Assembly: GCA_964020085.1 (NCBI GenBank)
Contig: OZ026595.1
Location: 674,501 to 738,500 of the forward strand
Direction: 5' to 3'
Source of the DNA: Micromussa lordhowensis
Lineage: Eukaryota; Cnidaria; Anthozoa; Scleractinia; Lobophylliidae
DNA length: 64,000 nt
The translations under genes were made by a program, and so were the position numbers. The notes under the pieces are model-generated. The model made no database searches. It saw nothing but the letters and a program-made list of their open reading frames with translations, and was not told the origin of the DNA. Below are positions 12,101 through 22,300 of this stretch, in pieces; position 1 is the stretch's first letter, and each line of letters begins with the position of its first letter.

Positions 12101-15100
12101 TTCCCTTTATTTAGCCGTCTCCTGTCAAACCAGCTGTTCTATTAATTTTAATACTTCAGAAGATGAACACAGAACTTACGAGATGGGTCCGGATTTCCAT
12201 TTCCAGGTAAAACTGCAAGATAGAATAAATCAAATCGATTAAAACATTTGAAGTTTTCATTTTCTTAGTATTGTTCAACACTAGTCTCTCAAACCCAAGC
12301 AGTTGACTGTGTATAGTCTACCATCAGACCCAGCTCCCAACAGTATTCTCTTGTCTCCAAGATCAAAACGATCGATAAAATCTTACTATTGATGGAATAG
12401 CTACGATGAAAATTGCATGCCCTTGTCTTGTGCAAACTGGACAAACTTTACGACTCATCAGCATCGATACTAAATTTCAGCTTCTAAAACAGGTACTTGA
12501 ACTAGCTCCTCTAGTTAGTCCACAGGAGGCTCTTCAGAACCAGCATTTTTTTCCCGGTTTTCCCCCTCTACACCTGGGTGTAGGCAAGAACACCCTACGA
12601 ACGGAAGCGACCTTGGCACGAATCCAAACTGAAATCTGAATCCGAACTTAAATCTTAATCTGAACCAAGAATCTGAGTCTAAATTGAAATCTCACTGTGG
12701 TGTCTAACAACTGTCTAGTCTATGGACGAAGGGGGAATCTAAACTCAGCGCTGTGTTTTACCTGTAGGCGGTAGCTGACCAGTCTGGCAGCTGTAAAGCT
12801 TGTTTATTTTCTGAATATCCTGGGGGCTGAATTTCCTCAGGTAAACAGGTGTAACTTCGTACGAGGGATCCTTCTTAACAAGCATAGTTGGACGACAATA
12901 ACCATTGGTGAATGCGGTGTTCTCGTAGTGCATGATGGAGGTCAGATCATACTTGAAGCCCTGTACATCAGCCTGGTCAAAAGTGTACTTGTAGAAAGCA
13001 TCCTTGAAACCTGTCAACCAAAGAAAGGCAGGTAAAGTATTGGCCATTGAATGGAACAACACTCAGCGATTAAACCCGTCAGAGTTCATTGACTATGAAG
13101 AGGTATTGTATGTGCACTTTTTATGTTGCGTACTATTTTTATTAAATGCTTTCATCGCATTCATCATAGAATGAAATAATTTTAATAGTTTAGTTTGGAC
13201 AGCGGTACTTTTCGCAAAATTTTGTATGCTGAGGTAATTATAAAGACTCCGAAGAATCCGAACTCCGAAGATCGAATGCTAGCAAAGTGGAACGGACAAC
13301 TTCCGAATAGTTCTAAAGAGGAGCCAAAGAATTTCGAAGACGCTCGAAGATCCTCCGAACGCTTACGAAGATTGCTAAAGATCTCCTTAAGATCTAAATG
13401 ATTTTTTAGCGTCATCGGGAGGGTAAGTAAGAAAATCTCCCGAAGACTGTGGACGACCACCTGGTGCAATTAGAGGGCGCGCTGTTCGATGAAAGAAAAA
13501 GTTCAAGCAATACTCAGCTGGGCAGCCGATGGTGACGGTGATTGAATCAGTCACCAGTTTTAGACAACTCATTCACTCACTGTTTTATTAGACGAAAAAT
13601 CTTTTTTTCTTACCATACTGAATGTTATCCCACATGATGTTGACCGCATCGTCACGGTCAGGTCTGTTGTGTTCGTGGAAGTAGCCGATTGCGTGACCGA
13701 ACTCGTGGAGAACGAGCCCTACATACTGACAGCCAGGTCCCATGTTAAGGATTTGTTCTCCTCTAATGGCGCCCACCATTGAGTTACAGCTATAGAACGA
13801 AATTAAAGAAAACTGTGGTAGTGAAAAACCTGTCTGCTTAAAATGAAACATCACGGGACCATTTCACGCTCAAACCTCGTATTGTTTTGGTCTTTTTGGA
13901 CTGAAATACGTGTTCTCATTTAAACCACATAGGCACGCCTATCAAATGAATTCAGAAACAGGCCCAGAAGAGGCACAATAAGAAACTAGATATCTTAAAA
14001 GGCAATTCTGATATTAAATAGGCCACACATTTTAGAGGCTGAGATCGGTATCTAAAATAATAGGGTAAACGTTTTCCTTCAATGATCGGGCTGCAAATCA
14101 ACAAACATTGTTGGCAAGTGAACAGTTGTGTTAAAACACTAACTTACCCTGAGGCTGGCTTCATAACCCTGATATAATCTTTTTCGTTTGTTCTCTTAAC
14201 AAACCGAAGACAGGTATATTTGTGGTATTCCTTGATACCCTCGTCAATCTGGCTTCGTAAGTAATCATCTACAAAGACAAAACAACAGTTAACGATGTAA
14301 AATTCCAATTCCCTTTTTGCTACATTGTTAGAACAAGTCAAGGAAGAAAAAATGCAAATGCATACCGATGAAAAGGGATGTGGTTGAAATATTCAGAAAA
14401 ACCCCTAAAGCTATCAGAATCCATCTTTTTGGTCATTGGTCAAGAGGTCATTTTTGATCCGGAAAAAAAAAATATAACCGTTTTCCTCAGACTGATTTAG
14501 TTTGATGGAAGACGCCTGACACTAATTATACGACCCAATCACGAAATTAAAAAATTCTTATTCAGTCCTTGACATCTCAGTCTGGTTCCAGTTTATTTGT
14601 AGCTTACTTTTAAAATATTCCCAACAGATACTTGAAATGATGAAATGAAATGATGTACCTCAAAAGGTATTCCAAAAGACGATTTTCAACCCCTAAAAGA
14701 TACGATTAATGTTATGTCATCGCAAAATAGGCTTCCTCCCGCAACTCCCAATCTCGACGGGGATTTTCAGTATTTAGCTCTCTATTTGTCCCTTACCCAC
14801 GCTTGCATCCAGAATGTAAGGCACAACTCCATTTTTCCACAGATTCACGTTCTTCATGGCATTTCTCGACTCTCCTCGGTACAGAGCGGCAGTTTTGCTA
14901 TCCAGCATAATATCTCCTTCAACAATGTCTGCGAACAAAAATTTCCTAGGTCAGCAGATTCAGTAATCATTTGGTTAACCAGGGTTTTAGATGAAAATGG
15001 ATGTAGATGTAAATAAAACGTATTTTTGAATCTAGCCGAGTCACCTCCTGCCTGCAAAGATGATCTCTCTTTGAAGTTCTTCGTAAAGGTATCGTATCCA

Positions 15101-15791
15101 GGAGGCCTTGGAGACATCTGGTCTCCTGTGAGAAGAAATTCTAACAGTTAAAAGATATTTAATATGAACGACATCCTGTAAAAATTATCAAGAGCAAGTA
15201 TTAGACCTCTTCGGACAGGCCCGCACTGAACTCAGTCGTGTTCCTGGCTACCGGCGACCTCACATTTTTAACATCACATTAGCGGACATTTCTAGTCCTG
15301 CCCTCAAAGATATCCACATATGGGTCATGGAAATAGCTTTGTTAGTGTAAAGCGTGATAGTGGCTTTGGGCTAGAAAGACGGACAGACGGTTGCTTTCAA
15401 AACTGAGTCAACCATATAAGACCATAGCTTGTTGAAAGCTGTACTTGAATTTGTGGTTGGGGAAATCTTTATCGTTTCAGTTGCTGTTTTATTTTTTTTT
15501 TTGCCTCACTCAGTTTAAATTAGTTTGATTGGGCTTTCTGCTGATTAGCTTATCGCTCCTTAAATTATTTGGTGTCTTCTTATTTTTAGGTGGAAAATGA
15601 CCTCCGAAAAATTAATTCAAACGGTTGTGTAAATCTGCAATTGTACTTGTTGAGATTGCCCAGCAGGGGCGGGCCCTTTTATTTTCAGTGCATTCCCCCC
15701 AAGAAAGAAAATTGAATAAGTAAGATCAAATCAGTTTATACTTGCCGTGGGCACACAAAACCATGAGGACAACGACGAGAAACGCCTTCAT
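9141..15791 (-). CDS. Secreted astacin metalloprotease with four ShKT domains
   Basis: Thirteen coding exons, all phase-consistent: 15746-15791, 15045-15125, 14797-14928, 14148-14268, 13614-13789, 12762-13010, 12180-12212, 11657-11773, 11532-11543, 11011-11124, 9937-10155, 9239-9373 and 9141-9145; 479 residues. Residues 1-16 are a signal peptide (MKAFLVVVLMVLCA). A propeptide follows with a VEGDI aspartate-switch motif. The M12A catalytic domain has HEFGHAIGYFHE at 155-166 (three zinc histidines, catalytic Glu) and the SIMHY Met-turn at 210-214. Four six-cysteine ShKT domains follow (about 281-318, 324-359, 400-433, 440-478), the third preceded by a Pro/Thr-rich linker. Astacins are secreted zinc endopeptidases; in Cnidaria astacin-ShKT proteins include nematocyst and digestive proteases. 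Nematocyst delivery is inference. All active-site residues are intact. The last coding exon adds only the end of a Ser codon and the stop. Confidence 0.92.
10790..10985 (-). repeat. Possible tRNA-derived SINE
   Basis: Read on the minus strand, an A-box-like start near 10980 is followed by GGTTCGAGATTC and GGCTCGATCC, both resembling the Pol III B box, and then CTGGCTGG. The order is that of a tRNA-like SINE head. It lies in an astacin intron. The tail is not clear. Confidence 0.4.
11532..11543 (-). CDS. 12-nt microexon in the astacin gene
   Basis: AACCACTTTCAG sits between a CTGCAG acceptor and a GTGAGC donor. It carries phase 1 to phase 1 and encodes E-P-L-S in the linker between ShKT domains 1 and 2. 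Skipping it also keeps frame, so it could be alternative. Confidence 0.65.
15746..15791 (-). CDS. Signal-peptide exon with GC donor
   Basis: First coding exon of the astacin gene: ATG at 15791-15789, then 15 codons and one base. The intron starts GCAAGT rather than GT; this GC donor otherwise matches the consensus perfectly, and the phase (1) joins correctly to the propeptide exon at 15125. GC-AG introns are a known minor class of U2 introns. Confidence 0.8.
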
Positions 15792-17600
15792 CTTGACTTG
15801 GAAAAAGAATTACGTTTCTTGTTAACGTCTATGCGGCTCGCTGCCGCTTACAGAGTAGGTGCAAAATGTTGGTAGGAAGTTATCTTTTTATGAGGCGGTA
15901 GTCCAATATTTATCAAAGCCATCTGTACGGTTGTAATAACAAAAAAGAAAATGAAGAATATCTCAAACTTTTGTCAAAGCACCATTTCTTTGTAATGTTA
16001 TACAACTATGACACGATGAAAGCAGCTGCTCATATTTTTGGTGAAAAATCATTTGCAGAGACTTGACAAAGCCATGAAAAGCTTTGCATATTACATAATG
16101 AATCGCAAATCATACTGTATAACTGTTTACAATTAATTGCGTTTTACATGAAACCTTCTTGGAATTACATGCAGATTAAGAAAGAATCGTCTTAATTTTG
16201 CTTTGTGAACGAAGATTGAATTAAATTAGCACCGAAATTAACAGCTTCGTGAAAATAAAAATATTTTGTGAGGCAGCCTTGCAGGATTTCCACTTTATAA
16301 GGAATTGACGAGCTTGCATGGCCATGGATAAGATATTCCTGGGAATATTCTCTAGTCACTGGGAACGTTTTATGCTGAAAACTACCATGTTCACAATTCC
16401 CGCGATTCAACAGTGACTCAGTTTAAGGTAAATTAGCTCACCTGGCAGGCAGTAACTCCACCTCCAATAGCTTAATGAGTGGAGAAGTAAAGTTGTTTTC
16501 AATGGACTAGATAATAATGCCGAATCATCGAAGGTCGGGATGATTCCTGAGCCTCTTACAGACATTAGTCTCTAAGTTTTTTCCTAATTAACCCAAATAT
16601 CATTGTAAGGTTCCAATACACTTATATTCAGTCATTTCAAATTCACTGAATCGCCAAATTTAATGAAAAGACTATTTACTTATTTATTGCCTTTATTCAC
16701 TGAGAGTGGTTTATTACGCGACAAGAAGTTCCTTTTTTTATAGGTCCCATCAACTGATCTAGCTTGTGGTGAACTAAATTCACCCCACTCATCTCTATTA
16801 GCAGGTCCCGGCGTATACTGAACCAAAGCCCCTGCTAAAACAATTCGTTTTCAAGACAAACGTATATTCTAAGCCCTGTAAAATACTTCTAGGGTTACAG
16901 TATTTGCAAGATCAGCTGCGCAACAGGGTTTACTGTGCGAACCTAAAGTGTTTCTCATGTGTATTCAGTGATCGCTGAAAACAATACCTGTATTCAGTAT
17001 TTACACAGAATAATTTGTCTAGTTTAATCTGAATGTATTGTTACTCGAGTTTCATATGATCGATAAAGATTAAAGCTTAAAGATCTCTAGACTGCAAAAC
17101 TCCGCCCTTTATAAACATCGTAAAATCAGGATTTATCAGGTTCCGAAGCACAATAAAATTTCTTGCTATTAGAACACTTTACGATAGTCCTTGTTTTGTA
17201 TATTATCTTTTTGCAGTATTCTCAAAGACTTCAGTAGAGATTGCTTTTTATGTATCGGTTTTATTTAGACAGTTTTAACATATACTTTATTGTTATAAGC
17301 ACGTAACAATCTTCACTTGAAATCATATATTCCTTTATATATTCTGCCACGACATCCGAATTGTTGAAAAATGTCTCTTCTTCCTTAATTGAAGCAAGAA
17401 GTATATCTCTAACCGCCGTTTCCTCCCTTCTGACGCAGAGGAACTGATAGAGGTGCCCTTCAAATAAGGACCTCCTGTCGTCAATTATTTTACTAGTAGT
17501 CCTACATCGTCCACTCTTTTTTTTTCTCTTGATTTAAAATCACGGCTTGTTTGTATGTGGACACATCTAAAAAGGCACTGTTTCCGAAACTTTCACAATC
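15792..17600. other. Intergenic spacer upstream of the astacin gene
   Basis: Contains the astacin 5' UTR and promoter at its left end. The rest is AT-rich with no frame or domain that I can support. Confidence 0.5.
15883..15891 (-). promoter_or_regulatory. Possible TATA-like box of the astacin gene
   Basis: CATAAAAAG-like sequence on the minus strand about 95 bp upstream of the astacin ATG. Spacing would allow a short 5' UTR. Position is the only support. Confidence 0.25.
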
Positions 17601-17611
17601 TGTAATGAACT

Positions 17612-17700
17612 CTTTGCATAACCCTGTCACGTGACATTGCCTTTGCATAACTTTGTCACGTGACATGGTCAATCATAACTTTGTCATGTGATCGTTGTCA
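17612..17700. promoter_or_regulatory. Three tandem palindromic E-boxes
   Basis: GTCACGTGAC occurs at 17626-17635 and 17655-17664, with a degenerate third copy GTCATGTGAT at 17683-17692. Each is preceded by a TTGCATAAC or ATCATAAC word, giving a ~29-bp tandem unit. GTCACGTGAC is the palindromic bHLH-zip site used by USF/MITF/TFE-type factors. The array lies ~190-260 bp before the broken GPCR frame. Confidence 0.5.
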
Positions 17701-17881
17701 ATCATTTAAAGAATGCCAGCAGTTAACAGACGCATCCTTACCACTGCACTGTGAATAGAAATTAGACTCAACATTAGTTTACCCTTCTCACAAACGAGGA
17801 AGTCTGAAAGAACAAATTTACGTATAAGCGCGAGCATATCTACTCAACCGAAGTGATTTCATAGTTTTGGCACGCTCAAGC

Positions 17882-18535
17882 ATGACGTTGAAAACCGTGT
17901 TTAACGTGTTGATTTATTGCGCTCTTACAATAGTCGCTTTCCTTGGCAATCTCCTAGTGCTTTTAGCCTTGAAAAAGAACCGGCATATGCACACTACAAC
18001 AAACTTTCTGCTGGCCAGTCTTGCTGTGGCTGGTATATGGACGGCAATATGGAGTGTGGCTTATGTTGTGTTTACTTCTTAAAACTCATCCATAAGAAAA
18101 AGTTGGCGAGTTCTCTGCACGGTTTTGTCCATGAGCGGGTTAATTGTCAATTATTTATCGGTTTGTACGATGATGGTGCTACCGGTTGAGAGATACCACG
18201 CCTTGCTAAAGCCGCTGAACACGCGATTGAGGTTTTGGCATGCAGTGACCGGGTTTTGGTTCTTTGCTGCTCTATTAAACATGCCCACTGTCCTTTATGC
18301 TGTGTATGACGAGAAGACAGGGCAATGTGTGAATGCCTGGAATGAAATCACGTATGCTGTTGCTATTGTTTTGTTCGCTGCACTCGTCGCTTTAAGATCA
18401 TGAAGGAGCTTTATGTTAGCAAAACGAGGGAAGGTGTCGGTGAAGATTTGGAATCCAAAAGTAGGATTGTAAAGCTGCTACTGATTCAATTTGTTGTTTT
18501 TTTGTGTGTGTGTCATATGTGCTAGGTAGGGATAT
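17882..18535 (+). pseudogene. Class A GPCR relic
   Basis: From the ATG at 17882 the frame encodes TM1 (with the conserved GN of GNLLVLLALK), then TM2 (TTTNFLLASLAVAG) and reaches an in-frame TAA just after TM2 (VVFTS stop). The same frame resumes at once: extracellular loop with the conserved Cys (VLC), TM3 ending in ERY, the E/D-R-Y motif, TM4 and part of TM5. Near 18395 the frame shifts by one base to KIMKELYVSKT and an intracellular loop 3, entering TM6 (VKLLLIQFVVF) before a stop near 18526. TM7 is not found. The sodium-site Asp of TM2 is replaced by Gly (LAVAG). One stop, one frameshift and a missing end argue for a pseudogene of a peptide- or amine-type receptor; an unusual intron is less likely because no splice sites bracket the stop. 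Confidence 0.75.
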
Positions 18536-19301
18536 TACTATCTAAATATTTACTTAGCAGCCCGAGAACTTGAGTTCTTTATTCAGTTTAACCTAATAAG
18601 GCAAACAGGATGTAATTGTGCTTAAGAAATGGAGCGACTACATTGCAAACTAATGTAACTCTAATGTAGTAATGCGTTGTTATAACCGTAAATGAGAACA
18701 TACGTTTTATTAAGGAGGTCCACTGTGTATTATGTGTGTATGTATCTGTAAGTGAGTATTGTAAGTAACTTCTCAGATGAAATAAATAAATAAAATACAA
18801 AAAAAAATAGTTGTTCGTGGTCGTTTGATGCCAAATTTTCACAAAAAAGAATGAGGTACTTGCAAGTAATTCTACAATCATATTTAATGTACAGTCATGA
18901 TAGCAAATGACAAAACTTTGATAAGCTATCAAACGCTCAAAATGAAGCAAATCTGATGCAATACTGACAATTAAACGGTTAGTCTTAATAGCTAAGTTCT
19001 GTAACACTGTTGACTCAGAATTATGTCTCTTACTCTTTATCTTTATAGCTGTCTTTTGCTGTACTGTTTGGTGTTGTGGTACAACAAGTGCCTTGTATCG
19101 TACCGACGAGGAAAAAAAATATTGATTAAGCAACGAGACCTTTTTTTCACAACTATCGGCTGAAAAAACACGTTGTTACACTGATCTATAAGTTAAAGGA
19201 ACGTAGCAATTTTATCATTCTTGATTTTACTACGACGCATGCAAGGAAAGCTTACAAATGTCATTCTAGAACAGTTAATTATGAAGTCGTTAGAGCGGCA
19301 T
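18536..19301. other. Spacer between GPCR relic and POLN
   Basis: AT-rich. A 181-codon open frame on the minus strand (18588-19133) has no recognisable domain, no POLN relation and low complexity, and is not called. POLN 3' UTR should lie at the right end. Confidence 0.4.
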
Positions 19302-22300
19302 TCAAGCTGGGAAAGTCTCCATGTGTCCCCATGTCTGTCCAGTACTGATAGACACAGGAAGAGGTACCTATAGGAGATTAAATTATACTGAATAGGTTAG
19401 AGTTTTAAAATGGATTGCGTACTGGGTTGAGCTATTGCTTGGTTTTAACAAATTTCTAACCTAATGAGTGAGACGAGTACAGACTCTCAGTAGAAATCAA
19501 ACCCTCAGGAAGAACTCGATGGCTTTCTCCCACTACTCCATCCTTTTATAACAAAGATGCCGGTTATGTGTGGTTTGTAAATAATCCGTTGTATTATTTA
19601 TTATTCAGAAACAAATGTTGTTGTTGTTTGTAGAATAACTGGGTTCCATTTTGAGTAAAAACAAACTGCTCAACGAAATCCTTTTACTCTCGAATTTTAT
19701 AGCCGATACCATTAATAACTGTGAACTGATAGGGCTGTACAATACAGGATAATTCCAAATCGTCCCTAAAACCACTTTACGCCAGGCTACTTTACGCCTA
19801 GTTTAACATTATCCGCCCAATTGCGCCATGGCATGCATGTACTTCATTATCTATCAGTGAAAAAAAAAACCTGTTTTCACTGTGTACATGCAGTATAAGC
19901 CCTATAGACGTCCGTCAATATAATAATACTTTTATTACCTTCAGCTTCACCTTCCCACCACAAAGTTTCTCTGTAGACTCCATGATTGACTTGATGCTTG
20001 CTGCAATCATGAAAAGAAAGTTGACATCATTCTACGTGTTTGGTAGATTATCAGGGGTCGAAATGTTCAAAGCTGCGATCCGTGGGAACAGGAATGGGGT
20101 TCCGCCTCGGGGGGTACTCTCTTGCACGGGCTTATAGGTATGTGCGGCCCCAAAGGGTATGGTTCTTCAGCCGTTTTGGTCATAAATAGCGGGTATGGTT
20201 TTTGCATCCTAATCTTGAATCGGGTATGTATTTTTTAAGAAGCTACTTTTTAACTATTTCAATTACACCAATCAACAAAATATTTTTAGACACGTGGCTG
20301 AAAACATACACATGGCTGGCGTACAATGGAAATTTCATGTATTGTAAAATCTGCACGAAAATTAAGAAGTCTAACGGAGTGAGCAAGGAGTTCCAGGGCA
20401 GAAATTTTCAAAACTCTGCGCTCTTTCAACAAACTGGTCTTCAAGAACACCAACTTGTATCCACATGCTATTTGTCACCAAGAGTACGGGACACAAGTTC
20501 ATGGATCTGGGACTCAACAACTCTTGGGCCCGGGCCCTCTTAATTTCCTGGCTGTGTGAGTCCCTGTACTCACTACAGCCTTTTTCTTGATGGATCATGT
20601 AATTTTCTACCTTTATTTAGGGATGGGTCACTCAGATTTGTGCCAAATGGAATGGGTGGGTCATGTGTTTTCTAACTACCACATGTGATAAAGCAATTGA
20701 TATAAAAATAAAACAACTGAAAGAGATACGCTACTTGTCACTTTCTTAATTTCATCCTCAGGGGTCTCTAAAAGAAGTTCATCATGTATTTGTAACAGCA
20801 GTCTATGAACAATAATAATAATAATAATGCTAATTAACACACCAGCATTACAAGGCGGCGTCACTTTGTCTCACTATTTTAGTGCTACAAGTTTTTAGTG
20901 GCTTCCTTAAAGACACAAGAATATATAAAACGCTGACTAATAACTGTTTACCCTGTTTAATGAGAAAAAACGCGTAAAAGTGAGACAGGGTGCCAAGAGG
21001 GGAAGAACGACTTGACTAAAAAATCGACTTTCTTGCAGGGAGCGTCAAAAGAAAGGGACAGCATAAATTATCTGAGGATGGCATGAAGCTTGAAAGTCAG
21101 TTTCAGGTCTATTAACATATTGCAGACCAAGTTAGTGTGAACACTTTACCTAGCGTGCAAAGAAGAGTCCTCGCTTATGGCACTTATCACCTGAATCATC
21201 GCTGCTTTACATATATCGGCGGCAGAACCTTCAATTCAAAAACAATGTTACAAATTAACGAGATATCAGTGTTCATTCTTAAACAAGAAGAAAAGCCTTC
21301 TGCATTTGGTTTAAAAGTAATTTGGATCGTGCCAGTGAGGTTATTTCTGAGAAATGAACGAAATTGGCGAAATACTCGCGATGATAGAAATAGTTTTTTT
21401 CAAATACCAGGATTGTGCAGTCTGAAAGGGGAATGTTAACTTCAGATTTAAATTCAGCATCCAGGGGGAATTTGATAACCACTTTTAAGAAATTTGAGAA
21501 GTAGACACACTTTGCAGACATAGAGAATAATGTCCAACAGAAGTGATTGCTTATCTACACATGCACAAACCCTGCACAACAAAATTGACAGCCTGTCGTT
21601 CAGCCTGCGATCTTTGGTTGAAATCATAAGACTTGATATGTGGCAGCCATCGCCTTCTGTTCAAAATGGTGGACACGTAACCTGTGTACGGAAAACAAAT
21701 GTATGATGAGGCCACTGAGAAAGTGTAGTTGAGGAAGGCTCTGCTAAGAAGAGTGAACTAACACTCAAAACAAGATATCCTAACGTTTCTGGTAAGGTCC
21801 ATAACACTTCTAAAGGCAAAGATCTTGTCCTTTGTGGGTTGCTGATTCAAACTGGAACTCAGCGAAGCAATTCGGAACTTGATACACTTGCTATTCTATT
21901 ACAAACCGTTTCTTTGACAACTCTCAATACTGCGTCGGGTAAATTCCTTTATTCTTGGAAATCTCCCTAAAATAATTCAAAGGATGCGTAAAGACATAAG
22001 TACAGTATGGATATTTAAAAGCACGAACCTAGTGACAGGAATTGTCAACACACCTAAAAAGCTCTCCATGAATCCTTTTGCTTCATCAGTACTCACTTTG
22101 AGGGTATGCCCAAGTTTTTCGCTTCCTGTAAAACCAATATTGATGGATTGTTAACCAATCATATGACTATTCTGTCAGGTGCCACTCAGAAAGTAGAATA
22201 TTTGTATAAGGCTCTCCTTACCAACTCCGTAGATAACAGAATACACAATTCGCTTAGTCCTTTCTCTCTCATGAAACTGAACTTGCTCACAGCTTTTGCC

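Noticed and set aside
13195..13470. GAAGA-rich open frames in an astacin intron
   Set aside because: Simple CCGAAGA-type repetition; no domain and not needed by the exon phases.
18588..19133. 181-codon minus-strand frame
   Set aside because: AT-rich, low complexity, no domain or splice context; length is plausible by chance in this composition.
20735..20802. POLQ as the polymerase identity
   Set aside because: No helicase domain upstream and the exon order and wording follow POLN to its end.
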